Assembly: GCF_900129275.1 (NCBI RefSeq)
Contig: NZ_FQUX01000003.1
Location: 372,001-436,000 of the forward strand
DNA length: 64,000 bases
Direction: 5' to 3'
Source: Arenibacter palladensis
Lineage (GTDB): Bacteria; Bacteroidota; Bacteroidia; Flavobacteriales; Flavobacteriaceae
Part shown: positions 9,800-19,346 of the stretch, in pieces
Layout of the letters: each line of letters starts with the position of its first letter
Position numbering within the stretch: position 1 is the stretch's first letter
Notes under the pieces: model-generated
The model's database searches: none
The model's input: only the letters and a program-made list of their open reading frames with translations
Told to the model about the DNA's origin: nothing
Translations under genes and position numbers: made by a program

Positions 9800-10696
9800 A
9801 TGAAAAAAGTATTAAATGTCTTTTTGGTAATACCGATTTTGCTGTCCCTGTCCTGCAAATCATTACAAACATCCTTAATTGCCAAGGATGCCGAAGTACA
9901 ATTGGTGTCATCAGGTTATTCCTTTACGGAAGGCCCCGCCGTGGCGCCCAACGGGGATGTGTTTTTCACAGACCAACCCAACGATCGTATTTTAAAATGG
10001 ACTGCCAAGGACAATACCGTATCGGTCTATATGGAACCCTCAGGTAGATCCAACGGACTATATTTTGACCATGATGGAAACCTTTTGGCCTGTGCGGATG
10101 AAAAAAATGAACTTTGGAGTATAGATCCCAATAAAAATGTGACCGTACTAATTGAGGATTTTCAAGGTAAGAAATTAAACGGGCCCAACGATTTATGGGT
10201 AGACCCAAAGGGAGGAATTTATTTTACCGACCCCTTTTACAAACGTCCGTATTGGAGTCGCACCGAACAGGAATTGGAAAAACAAAATGTCTACTATCTT
10301 ACCCCGGATAAAAAGGACATCATTACTGTAGCAAATGACTATGTAAGGCCTAATGGCATTATTGGCAATAAGGAGGGAAACCTTGTATATGTAGCCGACA
10401 TAGGCGATAAAAAAACCTATTCGTATACCATAAATCCCGATGCCAGTCTTGGCAATAAAACCCTTTATACCAATATGGGCTCGGATGGCATGACCATGGA
10501 CAACCAAGGTAATGTTTACCTTACAGGGAACGGGGTTACCGTTTTCAATCCCAAAGGTGAACAAATATTACATATTCCAATAGATCAGAAGTGGACGGCC
10601 AATGTCACTTTTGGAGGAAAAGACCAAAAGACATTATTTATTACCGCAATGAATTCTTTGTATTCCCTCAAGATGAATGTAAAGGGAATTAGGTAG
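9800..10696 (+). CDS. SMP-30/gluconolactonase-family lipoprotein
   Basis: A 298-residue beta-propeller protein with a lipoprotein signal (LLSLSC, lipidated Cys19/20 expected), so probably anchored in the outer membrane or exported by the Bacteroidetes lipoprotein route. Family landmarks are present in order: the metal-binding Glu in FTEGPAVAPNGDVFFTD, LNGPNDLWVDPKGGIYFTD, the Asn of VRPNGI, and the Asp of VYVADIGD; these four residues normally hold the divalent cation. Relatives hydrolyse sugar lactones to aldonic acids. It follows the DUF3500 gene by 70 bases. Its exact lactone substrate is unknown. Confidence 0.9.
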   Translation: MKKVLNVFLVIPILLSLSCKSLQTSLIAKDAEVQLVSSGYSFTEGPAVAPNGDVFFTDQPNDRILKWTAKDNTVSVYMEPSGRSNGLYFDHDGNLLACADEKNELWSIDPNKNVTVLIEDFQGKKLNGPNDLWVDPKGGIYFTDPFYKRPYWSRTEQELEKQNVYYLTPDKKDIITVANDYVRPNGIIGNKEGNLVYVADIGDKKTYSYTINPDASLGNKTLYTNMGSDGMTMDNQGNVYLTGNGVTVFNPKGEQILHIPIDQKWTANVTFGGKDQKTLFITAMNSLYSLKMNVKGIR

Positions 10697-10750
10697 GACT
10701 GTAGGCCAACTAGATTGTTTTTACAGCTAAAGCTTAAGTGTAACCTGGAC

Positions 10751-12961
10751 CTAATTGATCAAATCGAACATTCGGCTATATTTAATAATAATACTATTAT
10801 TTAAGGGATCGCCCTCCCTTACATTGTAATTATAGACCACAAATAGCCCGGTATTGGCACGTTGCAACCAGCCCAATCGTAAATTTACCGCCCAAAGTTC
10901 ATTGGCCGAGTTGTTCTGCACCAAACTCTGTACATATAAATTGGGTCTAAAGGAATAGGTCATTTGACTGCGGAAAATATTAGCCGTAAAATCGCCAACC
11001 GGCAATTGATAATTGTTGTAGAGATAAATAAAATCTGAATTGAACCTATCGCCCAATCGTACACTTAGAGTGCCACTTTGTTGATATCTTTTGCCCCCAA
11101 AAGAACCACCGATCACGGAGCGAATATTTATGGAGACGGGCTTACTCTTATTGGTGAAGAAAACCAACTGGGATTCCGAGTGCCTATAGGTACCGGGCAA
11201 TACTGTAACCCCGTCCGAAATCTCAAAAGGATCCAGAACCCCTTCGGTAGTAAGGTTTAGACCGGTATGGATTTCCATCCCGCTTTTAAACTCCCAGTGG
11301 TTATCTATATGTGTAAAGCTGGTTTCCTGAAAGCCCTCAAAATTCCAAAAACTGTTGTAGGAGATGTGGGGCCTTAATTCCAAGATGACCGAGTTTTCAT
11401 TCTTTGGCCTGTAATGATATAAAACCCTTGCTTCCGGTTTTCTGAAGGCAGAACGTTGTAAAAATCCAACTTCCGGATTAAAGCCTTCCCCAACTTCCGT
11501 ATACCCCCCTCCTATTTCCCAACTATTCCAGACATAATCTGTTTTTAACCTGAAAGAATGTTCATTTATGGTATCCATTGGACCATTGGTCTGAGCATAA
11601 AAACCTGTCATTCTAGCCTTGCGGCCCAGACCCAATTTTCCATCGATGGCTATGGTACTATTAAAATCATCTTGGATACCTATCCCCGAACGGTTAATAA
11701 AAGCTGCCCCCAAGGCCGATCGCCCTTTAAATTCATGGTTAACGCGTGCTACCGTAAAATTATTCTTATGTATCCCAGCATCTTCAACCTCATCGGTAAA
11801 CATGGTCAAAAGTCCAACATTGGTCCGGTCCAATTTTCCGGATAACCTGGCCCCTCCAATTATAGGGACTATGTTTCCGTCATCCCCTATGCCAATTCGT
11901 CTACTAAAAAACAGGTCTACTTCCCCTGGACTCCCCACACTGAACAAGCCTGCATTCTCCAAGAAAAATGGTCGCTTCTCGGGAAAAAATAAATTAAAAC
12001 GATCCAGGTTTACCTGTTGCTCATCAACCTCCACTTGGGCAAAATCGGTATTATAGGTAAGGTCCAAGGTAAGACTAGGTGTTATACTGAATTTTATATC
12101 CCCACCAACCTCGGGGGTAAATTTTGCCTTCGGATTAATGGCCTCATAATCTTTGGCCAACTGCCCCAACACATAAGGAATAACCTTTAAATTCCTGGGA
12201 GTTTTAAGCTTTAGACCAGTGAGCGTACCGGCCAAGGAAAGTCTATTTAAATTAAAGCCTATGGGCATTGGCGACCAATAAGCAATTTCATTGGTCTTCC
12301 TGATATTCCTGCGAAAATTAATGCCCCAATCCTTTCCAGGCTGAAATCTTAAGGTACGCAATGGAATGGCAAATTCCGCACTCCAACCTTCATTATGAAC
12401 CGAAGTCCTAACTTTCCACGAGCCATCCCAGTTTAGATTAAAACCTCCTATGGTTCCGCCTTGCTGCCTGTTTGTATTCTGATTGCCCTGACCTTCATTA
12501 TCTACTTGGGCATCATATTCAACTCCGAGCGAATTGGTTCCAAAAATAAAACCATTCTGATTATCCTTATAGGTATCCACTATAAAAAGAAAGGCATCGG
12601 TGTTGTCCAACAAAGCATCCCTCCTAGCATCGGAGACTACAAGCCCATCAGGATCCGAATCATAACATACTACTGCCACATAAAAAGTGTGTTCGGTATA
12701 GGCAATTCTTATATCCGTACGTTCACTGGCTGCTTGCCCGTAATTGGGCTGACTTTGTAATAAGCCCCCAAACGGTTTTATCTTTTGCCAAACCTCATCT
12801 TTTAGAATATTCCCATCTACCAGGGGTTCGGATTCAATAGGAACTGCAACAGCAGTTGGTCGTGTTTGGGTGTCATTGTTCAAATCGGGAGTTTGGGAAT
12901 AACCAATTGTTGACAAGCATAAAAAGGCAAAAAGAGCAAAATAGAATTTCTGGATGGACAT
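10751..12961 (-). CDS. DUF5916 / CBM9-like outer-membrane protein
   Basis: A 736-residue exported protein (signal peptide ending near GYSQ). Residues about 35-235 form a family-9 carbohydrate-binding-like beta domain, with phrases such as VDGNILKDEVWQKIKPFGG and WSAEFAIPLRTLRF. The remainder matches DUF5916, including VEVDEQQVNLDRFNLFFPEKRPFFLE split over that region, followed by beta strands typical of an outer-membrane barrel and a C-terminal Ile-Asn end. Members are abundant in marine Bacteroidetes and often annotated only as carbohydrate-binding. Whether it binds sugars or assists a partner hydrolase is unknown. It is transcribed opposite to its neighbours and shares a 115-base divergent promoter region with the serine hydrolase gene. 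Confidence 0.87.
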   Translation of the reverse strand: MSIQKFYFALFAFLCLSTIGYSQTPDLNNDTQTRPTAVAVPIESEPLVDGNILKDEVWQKIKPFGGLLQSQPNYGQAASERTDIRIAYTEHTFYVAVVCYDSDPDGLVVSDARRDALLDNTDAFLFIVDTYKDNQNGFIFGTNSLGVEYDAQVDNEGQGNQNTNRQQGGTIGGFNLNWDGSWKVRTSVHNEGWSAEFAIPLRTLRFQPGKDWGINFRRNIRKTNEIAYWSPMPIGFNLNRLSLAGTLTGLKLKTPRNLKVIPYVLGQLAKDYEAINPKAKFTPEVGGDIKFSITPSLTLDLTYNTDFAQVEVDEQQVNLDRFNLFFPEKRPFFLENAGLFSVGSPGEVDLFFSRRIGIGDDGNIVPIIGGARLSGKLDRTNVGLLTMFTDEVEDAGIHKNNFTVARVNHEFKGRSALGAAFINRSGIGIQDDFNSTIAIDGKLGLGRKARMTGFYAQTNGPMDTINEHSFRLKTDYVWNSWEIGGGYTEVGEGFNPEVGFLQRSAFRKPEARVLYHYRPKNENSVILELRPHISYNSFWNFEGFQETSFTHIDNHWEFKSGMEIHTGLNLTTEGVLDPFEISDGVTVLPGTYRHSESQLVFFTNKSKPVSINIRSVIGGSFGGKRYQQSGTLSVRLGDRFNSDFIYLYNNYQLPVGDFTANIFRSQMTYSFRPNLYVQSLVQNNSANELWAVNLRLGWLQRANTGLFVVYNYNVREGDPLNNSIIIKYSRMFDLIN

Positions 12962-13076
12962 GGTATTTTTGGTTTGTTGGTATTGGTTTGGCGTATTACC
13001 CTAATATAATAACAATTAAGGAGTTAATGGAACAATTTTTTAATCTTATCTTTAATAGATCCAATCTATAAACATC

Positions 13077-14327
13077 ATGAAAAATATAAAATCATTAAGT
13101 ACACTATTGTTCCTTTTACTTATCCTAGTGATGCCCGCCAACGGGCAAACCGGTACCACTGCACCACCAAGTGTAACCATATCGGGAATTGATAAGGCAA
13201 GGTTAAACCGATATGACGATTTTCTTAAAAAAGAAATAAACGAAAGGAGAATTCCAGGTGCCGTTTCCTATATTATGAGAAGGGGAGAAATAGTGCACGA
13301 AGCCGCTTATGGATATAGTAATTTGGCAGATAGGGCCCCTATTCAACAGGATCAGCTGTTTCATATCATGTCCATGACAAAGCCCATCGTAACCGCGGCG
13401 TTTATGATGTTATATGAAGAAGGATATTTCCTGCTTACAGATCCGGTTTCCAAATATTTATCCCAGTTCAAGGATTTGAGGGTAGCCAAGGATTTGGATC
13501 AAGGGACAAATGGGGAAACCGAACCGGCCAATAGTGAAATTACCATAACGCAACTATTGACCCATACTGCTGGATTTTCACATGGCCTAGGACGTACCAA
13601 ATTGGACAACGAAATTGCTAAAGCACTATATTCCGAACCACATAAGGATATAGAAAGTAGGGTAAATGCCATGATAAAATTGCCTTTGATAGGGCACCCA
13701 GGTGATCAATGGAACTACAGTGCATCCCCGGATGTCCTTGCACTGCTTATTGAACATTTCTCGGGTATGACCACTGCCGAATTTTTAAAAGAAAGAATAT
13801 TCGATCCCTTGGAAATGAAAGACACAGGGTATAACATATCCAAAGAAAACAAGGGGAGATGGATGCCTGTTCATAATTTGGACAAACAAGGGAACCTGGT
13901 AAATTCCAAAACCCAATTACCTACAGAGGGCAATACCATTTATGGTGGTACGCATGGCCTTTTTTCTAGCGCCTCCGACTACATGAAATTTTGCCAAATG
14001 CTTCTTAACAAAGGGCAATATAAGGGCAAACATTTACTTAGTCCCAAAACCGTGGATATCATGACCATGAACCAAGTGGGTGACCTTTACGAAGCCCCTG
14101 GACAAGGTTTCGGACTAGGATTTGGTGTTACCACCGATCTAGCTGCAAGCAAAACATTGGGCTCTGTGGGTCAATACTATTGGAGCGGTGCCTACTGCAC
14201 CTATTTTTTTATAGACCCAAAAGAAGAACTCATAGTAATCCTAATGAGTCAGCTACAACCTTACAGCAATTACTATGGGGATAAAATGAGACAAATGGTT
14301 TACCAATCTCTCATTACAAAATACTAA
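13077..14327 (+). CDS. Secreted beta-lactamase-fold serine hydrolase (class C / esterase type)
   Basis: A 416-residue protein with a signal peptide (cleavage near residue 24, ANGQ). It has the penicillin-binding/class C beta-lactamase catalytic pattern: nucleophile S99 in S-M-T-K102, the Y214-S-A segment equivalent to YxN, and a late SVGQYYWSGAYCTYF strand equivalent to the KTG/HxG motif. In environmental Bacteroidetes such proteins are usually esterases or peptidases rather than antibiotic resistance enzymes, so no resistance is inferred. The ATG at 13077 fits the signal peptide. The broken esterase gene begins 11 bases after its stop, so the two form a likely operon. Confidence 0.9.
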   Translation: MKNIKSLSTLLFLLLILVMPANGQTGTTAPPSVTISGIDKARLNRYDDFLKKEINERRIPGAVSYIMRRGEIVHEAAYGYSNLADRAPIQQDQLFHIMSMTKPIVTAAFMMLYEEGYFLLTDPVSKYLSQFKDLRVAKDLDQGTNGETEPANSEITITQLLTHTAGFSHGLGRTKLDNEIAKALYSEPHKDIESRVNAMIKLPLIGHPGDQWNYSASPDVLALLIEHFSGMTTAEFLKERIFDPLEMKDTGYNISKENKGRWMPVHNLDKQGNLVNSKTQLPTEGNTIYGGTHGLFSSASDYMKFCQMLLNKGQYKGKHLLSPKTVDIMTMNQVGDLYEAPGQGFGLGFGVTTDLAASKTLGSVGQYYWSGAYCTYFFIDPKEELIVILMSQLQPYSNYYGDKMRQMVYQSLITKY

Positions 14328-14338
14328 TCAACGCATTA

Positions 14339-15214
14339 ATGAAAAACACTATACTTTTTCTAATTGCCATACCAATTTCCCAAATATTATTTTCGCAGGA
14401 GATGGTTATATTGCCACATGAGAACCCAACAGAACTAGAATGGCTGGGAGGTGAAAAGTCAACTTATTCCGAACAATAGCAAACCCAATTAATTTCAAAT
14501 GTTTCCATACCTACCCTTCAAATATTTAGACCGGAGCCCTCCGCAAATACCGGAACCTCCGTTGTAATAGCACCTGGTGGTGGACTTCGTGTGTTGAGTA
14601 TCAATAGTGAAGGCGTTGATGTAGCAAAGTGGTTGAATACCAAAGGCATTACGGCATTTGTCCTCAAATACAGATTATTGCCAGAGAACAACAATGCACT
14701 CCCCAATGAAACCGAGGAAAATCAAAATGCTTCCTCGGCAATGACAAAAAAAATGTCCAAGGTCCTTGAACTGGCAACATCCGATGGTTTAAATGCCATG
14801 GCCTATGTTAGGGGCAACGCAAAGGAATTGGGAATTGATCCAAACAAAATAGGATTTATGGGTTTTTCTGCAGGGGGTGCGGTAACCATGGGGGTTACTT
14901 TTAATTACACCAAAAACAATAGGCCAGATTTTATAGTTCCAGTCTATCCTTGGATGACCGTTTTAGGCAACTATACCGTTCCTTTGAATGCGCCACCTAT
15001 GTTTATAATCTGCGCTTCCGATGATCAATATGATCTGGCCCATGAAAGTGTTGAGCTTTATTCCGCCTGGTCAAAATCTGGAATGAACGCCGAATTGCAT
15101 ATGTATTCCAAGGGTGGTCATGGTTTTGGAATGAAAACCCAGCACTTGCCTTCGGATAATTGGATAGAACGGTTTTACGAATGGGCAGTGGCCGAGAAAA
15201 TTGTAGTTCAGTAA
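14339..15214 (+). pseudogene. Alpha/beta hydrolase (esterase) gene interrupted by one in-frame amber codon
   Basis: From the ATG at 14339 the frame encodes a signal peptide ending near LFSQ and a short mature stretch, then meets TAG at 14477-14479 (codon 47). Reading past it, the same frame stays open for 245 codons and encodes a complete hormone-sensitive-lipase-like esterase: oxyanion motif VIAPGGG, nucleophile elbow GFSAG, acid region ICASDDQYD, and histidine region GGHGFGM. No ATG restores the whole domain after the stop; the nearest candidate is a GTG at 14591, which would lose the oxyanion loop. No frameshift is present. It may be a recent pseudogene, a sequencing error, or less likely a read-through gene. 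The gene sits 11 bases after the serine hydrolase. Confidence 0.8.
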
Positions 15215-15333
15215 CGGCTACCTTAATCCAACACCGACCAATGTGGGATTTTACCATTAGCGTACAACCAATGTTCCCGGTCGAAAATTATTTGTCATGA
15301 ACAATAAATATTATAATTTAAACCTTTAATTTA

Positions 15334-15984
15334 ATGACATTGAAAAAGCTCACTTATTTATTCCTTTCTTTGGCGTTCCTTGGTTATGGCCAAAAAACCC
15401 CGGCCTTTCAAAATGAGGTGAAGGCCATACAGAAAAAATATGAATCCCTTTGGGACTCCTCCAAAGAAACCATTGTGTTTACTGGTAGTTCCAGCATCAG
15501 GATGTGGAAAAACTTGGAATCCATGTTCCCCAATCACCAAATTATCAACTCTGGTTTCGGTGGATCACAATCTTCCGATCTCTTCCAGTATTACAATGAG
15601 CTCATATTACAATATAATCCTAAGAAGGTTTTTATCTACGAGGGTGATAATGATATTGCTTCCAAGAAAAGGACCAAGGATATTATAGACACCACCCGTG
15701 AAATCATTAATAAGATTAGGGAAAGAAATAATGCAACCCAGGTGGTGATCATAGCTGCAAAACCAAGTTTGGCTAGGTGGAAGCTAAAAAGAAAATACAT
15801 GAAATTGAACAGGGCATTCGAAAAGTTATGTGAAGAGGACAGTGCCTTGCAGTTTGCCAATGTGTGGGATGTGATGATGGATGGAAAACAGGTAAGAAAG
15901 GATATCTTTATAAGTGACGGACTTCATATGAACAGTAAAGGGTACGACCTTTGGTTTTCGGTCATCAAACCTTATATGAATTGA
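15334..15984 (+). CDS. Secreted SGNH/GDSL-family hydrolase
   Basis: A 216-residue exported protein (signal peptide to about residue 20, GYGQ). It has all four SGNH blocks: block I GSSSIRMW with the likely nucleophile S53, block II GFGGSQSSDL with the oxyanion Gly, block III YEGDND with N106, and block V SDGLHMNSKGY with the Asp/His pair. Members remove acetyl or other acyl groups from polysaccharides or lipids. Placement 45 bases before a GH20 hexosaminidase and in a run of exported hydrolases suggests deacetylation of a glycan, but the substrate cannot be read from sequence. Confidence 0.9.
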   Translation: MTLKKLTYLFLSLAFLGYGQKTPAFQNEVKAIQKKYESLWDSSKETIVFTGSSSIRMWKNLESMFPNHQIINSGFGGSQSSDLFQYYNELILQYNPKKVFIYEGDNDIASKKRTKDIIDTTREIINKIRERNNATQVVIIAAKPSLARWKLKRKYMKLNRAFEKLCEEDSALQFANVWDVMMDGKQVRKDIFISDGLHMNSKGYDLWFSVIKPYMN

Positions 15985-16029
15985 CCCAAGGACAGGAATA
16001 AGCAAATAATACTAACACAATCCAACTAA

Positions 16030-17649
16030 ATGAAAAATTCAATTCTTTTTAAATCACTGGTAGTACTAACAGTTTTTACTGCCTTCGTTGCATGTCAACA
16101 GGAAAAAAAGAAAGTAATCAATTTTCCAACAACAGATCTAAAGGCGGAAAATTTTGTTCCAAAACCGCTAAAAATAATCCCTACCAATAGTGCTTTTGGA
16201 TTGGATAAAAATACCATCATCTATACCTCCCAAAATGCTACGGGCTTCCCTGAGGTCGGCGAATTCTTATCGGAAAAAATAAAATGGCAGACCGATTTGG
16301 ACTTGGCGGTAAATTCTTCGACCAATACCAGTGCGGAGCGAATTATTTTTATCAACCAATCCGACAGTACTGCTTTTTCATCCAAAGAGGGTTACGACTT
16401 GCACATAACCCAGGATTCCATTATCCTTAATGCAAAAACGGCCGAAGGCGCCTTTAGAGGTGTACAGACTATAAGACAAATAATTCCGGAGACCAGTAAC
16501 GATACCCTTTCCGAAAATAAAATGTGGTTGATTCCAACTGGTAAAATCATAGACAATCCGAATTTTGAATACAGGGGGTCCATGTTGGATGTGGCCAGGC
16601 ATTTTTTTAGTGTAGAGGATGTAAAAAAGTATATTGATATCCTGGCATATTACAAAATTAATATCCTACACCTACACCTTGCGGATGACCAAGGCTGGAG
16701 GATAGAAATTAAATCATGGCCCAAACTTACCGAAATAGGTGGTAGTTCTGAAGTGGGTGGTGGACCAGGTGGCTTTTATACCCAAGAAGAATATAAGGAT
16801 ATTGTGGCCTATGCCGCCAAGCATTATATAACCATAGTTCCTGAAATAGATATGCCAGGGCATACCAATGCGGCATCAGTTTCCTATCCCATTCTAAATG
16901 GAAATGGAAAAACGCCAAAAATTTATACGGGCACTGAAGTTGGGTTTAGCACCTTTGACACGCGCAAGGATACTGTTTATGCCTTTATAGATGATGTTGT
17001 AAGGGAAATATCGGCTATTACTCCCGGTCCGTATTTTCATGCTGGCGGAGATGAAAGTCATGTTACCAAGAAAAAGGATTTCATCCATTTTGTTTCCAAA
17101 GTGGACAAAATTGTAAAAAAATACGGCAAAAAAATGATCGGCTGGGATGAAATTGTGCATGCCGATATTGATACCAGCGCCATAGCACAATTTTGGGCCA
17201 ACGAGGAAAATGCCAAACTGGCTGTGGAAAAAGGGTTAAAAATAATATTATCCCCAGGAAAAAAGGCCTATCTGGATATGCAATATGACACCCTATCTAA
17301 ATACGGACTTCATTGGGCAGGCTACATTCCCGTGGATACAGGATATATATGGACACCAGAAAGATATGTAAAGGGAATCAATAAGGAAAATATTCTGGGC
17401 GTTGAAGCTCCATTATGGTCCGAGACCATAAGCAATATGGAGGAATTGGAGTATTTGGCATTTCCTAGGATGATAGGATATTCCGAGCTTAGCTGGAGCG
17501 TTGAAGAAAATAGAAATTGGGAAAATTACAAAGTAAGGTTAGGCAACCAGGCACCGTATTTGGACAAAATGAATGTAAAATACTACCCGTCCGAACTAAT
17601 AGATTGGAAAAAAAGCAAGTATACCTACAAAACTATCGATAAGGACTAA
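16030..17649 (+). CDS. GH20 beta-N-acetylhexosaminidase lipoprotein
   Basis: A 539-residue protein with a lipobox (FVAC, Cys22), indicating a surface or periplasmic lipoprotein. Residues about 45-170 are the GH20 N-terminal alpha/beta domain and the rest is the catalytic (beta/alpha)8 barrel. The polarising Asp and acid/base Glu are D341-E342 in FHAGGDESH. Other family phrases are MLDVARHFF, LHLHLADDQGWRIEI and EIDMPGHTNAA. The enzyme releases terminal GlcNAc or GalNAc from glycans such as chitin oligomers, using the substrate N-acetyl group. It lies 45 bases after the SGNH gene and is probably in the same transcript. Confidence 0.95.
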   Translation: MKNSILFKSLVVLTVFTAFVACQQEKKKVINFPTTDLKAENFVPKPLKIIPTNSAFGLDKNTIIYTSQNATGFPEVGEFLSEKIKWQTDLDLAVNSSTNTSAERIIFINQSDSTAFSSKEGYDLHITQDSIILNAKTAEGAFRGVQTIRQIIPETSNDTLSENKMWLIPTGKIIDNPNFEYRGSMLDVARHFFSVEDVKKYIDILAYYKINILHLHLADDQGWRIEIKSWPKLTEIGGSSEVGGGPGGFYTQEEYKDIVAYAAKHYITIVPEIDMPGHTNAASVSYPILNGNGKTPKIYTGTEVGFSTFDTRKDTVYAFIDDVVREISAITPGPYFHAGGDESHVTKKKDFIHFVSKVDKIVKKYGKKMIGWDEIVHADIDTSAIAQFWANEENAKLAVEKGLKIILSPGKKAYLDMQYDTLSKYGLHWAGYIPVDTGYIWTPERYVKGINKENILGVEAPLWSETISNMEELEYLAFPRMIGYSELSWSVEENRNWENYKVRLGNQAPYLDKMNVKYYPSELIDWKKSKYTYKTIDKD

Positions 17650-17761
17650 TTGTTCATTAAACATTACTGTCGGCTATAATCCGTATATTTAATATATTGT
17701 AAGCCCCTAATTATCAGACTTTACCTGTTTAGCTATTTAACCAAATTTAAATACTGAACAA

Positions 17762-19267
17762 ATGAAAGCCTTTATTCTAATCACCACCCTTCTTTTGGGA
17801 CAATTCTGCTATCCCAACAAGGAAAACGATTCTATACCCAAAGCCGAGGTAGCTACCACCATGCAAAGCGTTACCATAAATGGCAATACCATTTATTTAA
17901 CTGCAAAGGCAGGAACTTTTGAGGTAAAGGATGAAACCAACAAGCCCATTGCCTTAATGGGCTTTACCTATTACACTAGGGATTCCAAAAGAGGATTGGC
18001 AACACAGAGGCGCCCAATAGTTTTTGCCTTCAACGGTGGCCCGGGCTCATCGTCTTTTTGGCTGCATATGGGAATTTTGGGGCCTAAAAGAATTGTAGTG
18101 GACGACCCTAAATCTACCCCAGCTGCGCCCTATAAAATTGTAAACAACAATTACTCTATCCTGGATGTTGCAGATCTTGTAATGATAGACCCCGTAGGTA
18201 CCGGTCTAAGCATACCTATAGGAAAAGCCAAGTTCAAGGATTTTTGGGGTGTAGATCAGGATATCAGGAGCCTCTCCCTATTCATAACACAATTTCTAAT
18301 CCATAACGATCGTATGAACAGTCCCAAATTTCTATTGGGGGAAAGTTATGGCACCTTTAGAAACGCAGGTTTAATGAATACCCTGTTAAACCAAGGGGTG
18401 GCCATGAACGGAGTAATAATGGTATCGGCTGTTTTCGATCTAAGGACCCTTCTCTTTCCGCCAAATGACGACCTACCATATATAGTTCATTTTCCTACCT
18501 ATGCCGCCACGGCATGGTACCATGATAAAATAACGGACAAACAGGAAAACGTTTTTGAATTCCTCAAGACCGTTAGATCCTTTACCGAAAATGAGTACAC
18601 CCCTGCCCTATTTAAAGGAGATCAAATTTCGGAAAATGAAAAAGCCAACATTGCCTCCAAATTAGCGTACTACACTGGTACAGATACGGACTATTGGTTA
18701 AAAGCGGATTTAAAGGTAACGGCATCTGAATTTTTTGCTGAATTTTTAAGGGACAAAGGCGAGATTGTAGGAAGGTTGGATTCTCGCTTTACAGGAATCA
18801 ATGAAGATCTCCTTGCCCAAGAAGGAAGCCATGACCCCCAAAGTATGGCCATTTCCCCCGCCTACATTAGTGGGTTTCTGGATTATTTTTATGGCGACTT
18901 AAAAGTGAATAAAAATTTGCTATACTCCATAACAGCAGGCAGAAGGGATGGATTTAAATGGGATTGGACGCATAAAGGAAATACCAGATGGGGCACCTCG
19001 GCGGCGATCAACACCGGTATTGATATGGCCACGGCCTTATCCAGAGATCCTAACATGAAGGTCTTGATCTTGAACGGCATCTATGACCTAGCCACTGTTT
19101 TTTATGGGGTGGAACACAGCATCAATCATTTGGGCCTTAAAAAGGAAATCAAGGATAATATCACCATGGAATATTATGAGGCGGGACATATGATGTATAC
19201 CCATAAACCCTCCATGGAAAAATTCAGGAAAGATGTTTCCAGTTTTATCCTTAACACATCAAAATAA
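17762..19267 (+). CDS. Exported serine carboxypeptidase-like protein (peptidase S10)
   Basis: A 501-residue protein with a signal peptide (about 1-17). It shows the S10 landmarks: substrate-binding FNGGPGSSSFWLHMG, nucleophile in LLGESYGTFRNAG, the late Asp region LNGIYDLATVF, and the His in YYEAGHMMYTHKPS. S10 enzymes remove C-terminal amino acids from peptides at acidic pH; some relatives are acyltransferases. Bacterial members are exported. It is 112 bases after the GH20 gene, so it may have its own promoter. It converges on the 859-residue esterase gene with a hairpin-rich spacer in between. Confidence 0.92.
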   Translation: MKAFILITTLLLGQFCYPNKENDSIPKAEVATTMQSVTINGNTIYLTAKAGTFEVKDETNKPIALMGFTYYTRDSKRGLATQRRPIVFAFNGGPGSSSFWLHMGILGPKRIVVDDPKSTPAAPYKIVNNNYSILDVADLVMIDPVGTGLSIPIGKAKFKDFWGVDQDIRSLSLFITQFLIHNDRMNSPKFLLGESYGTFRNAGLMNTLLNQGVAMNGVIMVSAVFDLRTLLFPPNDDLPYIVHFPTYAATAWYHDKITDKQENVFEFLKTVRSFTENEYTPALFKGDQISENEKANIASKLAYYTGTDTDYWLKADLKVTASEFFAEFLRDKGEIVGRLDSRFTGINEDLLAQEGSHDPQSMAISPAYISGFLDYFYGDLKVNKNLLYSITAGRRDGFKWDWTHKGNTRWGTSAAINTGIDMATALSRDPNMKVLILNGIYDLATVFYGVEHSINHLGLKKEIKDNITMEYYEAGHMMYTHKPSMEKFRKDVSSFILNTSK

Positions 19268-19277
19268 TAGGTAGATA

Positions 19278-19340
19278 ATCGTCCAAATAGTATACCTAAT
19301 CCATTTATAAACGAATTGTGATATTCGTTATTTGGACGAT
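19278..19340. terminator. Nested inverted repeats between convergent genes
   Basis: A perfect 12-base outer stem (19278-19289 with 19329-19340) encloses a smaller ACGAAT/ATTCGT stem (19311-19316 with 19323-19328) stacked directly on the outer 3' arm. It occupies almost the whole spacer between the S10 gene and the convergent esterase gene. There is no long T run on the plus-strand side, so it is a less classical terminator, possibly acting in both directions. Confidence 0.5.
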
Positions 19341-19346
19341 GTTTCC

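Noticed and set aside
11619..12056. A 145-codon plus-strand open frame inside the DUF5916 gene.
   Set aside because: It is antisense to a well-supported gene and has no family similarity.
13077..14327. SxxK beta-lactamase-fold gene as an antibiotic resistance determinant.
   Set aside because: The motifs and exported-hydrolase context fit an esterase or peptidase; no resistance-specific signature is seen.
14591..15214. Treating the GTG at 14591 as the real start of a shorter esterase.
   Set aside because: It would drop the oxyanion GGG motif and the signal peptide; the full frame from 14339 shows the intact family architecture apart from the stop.
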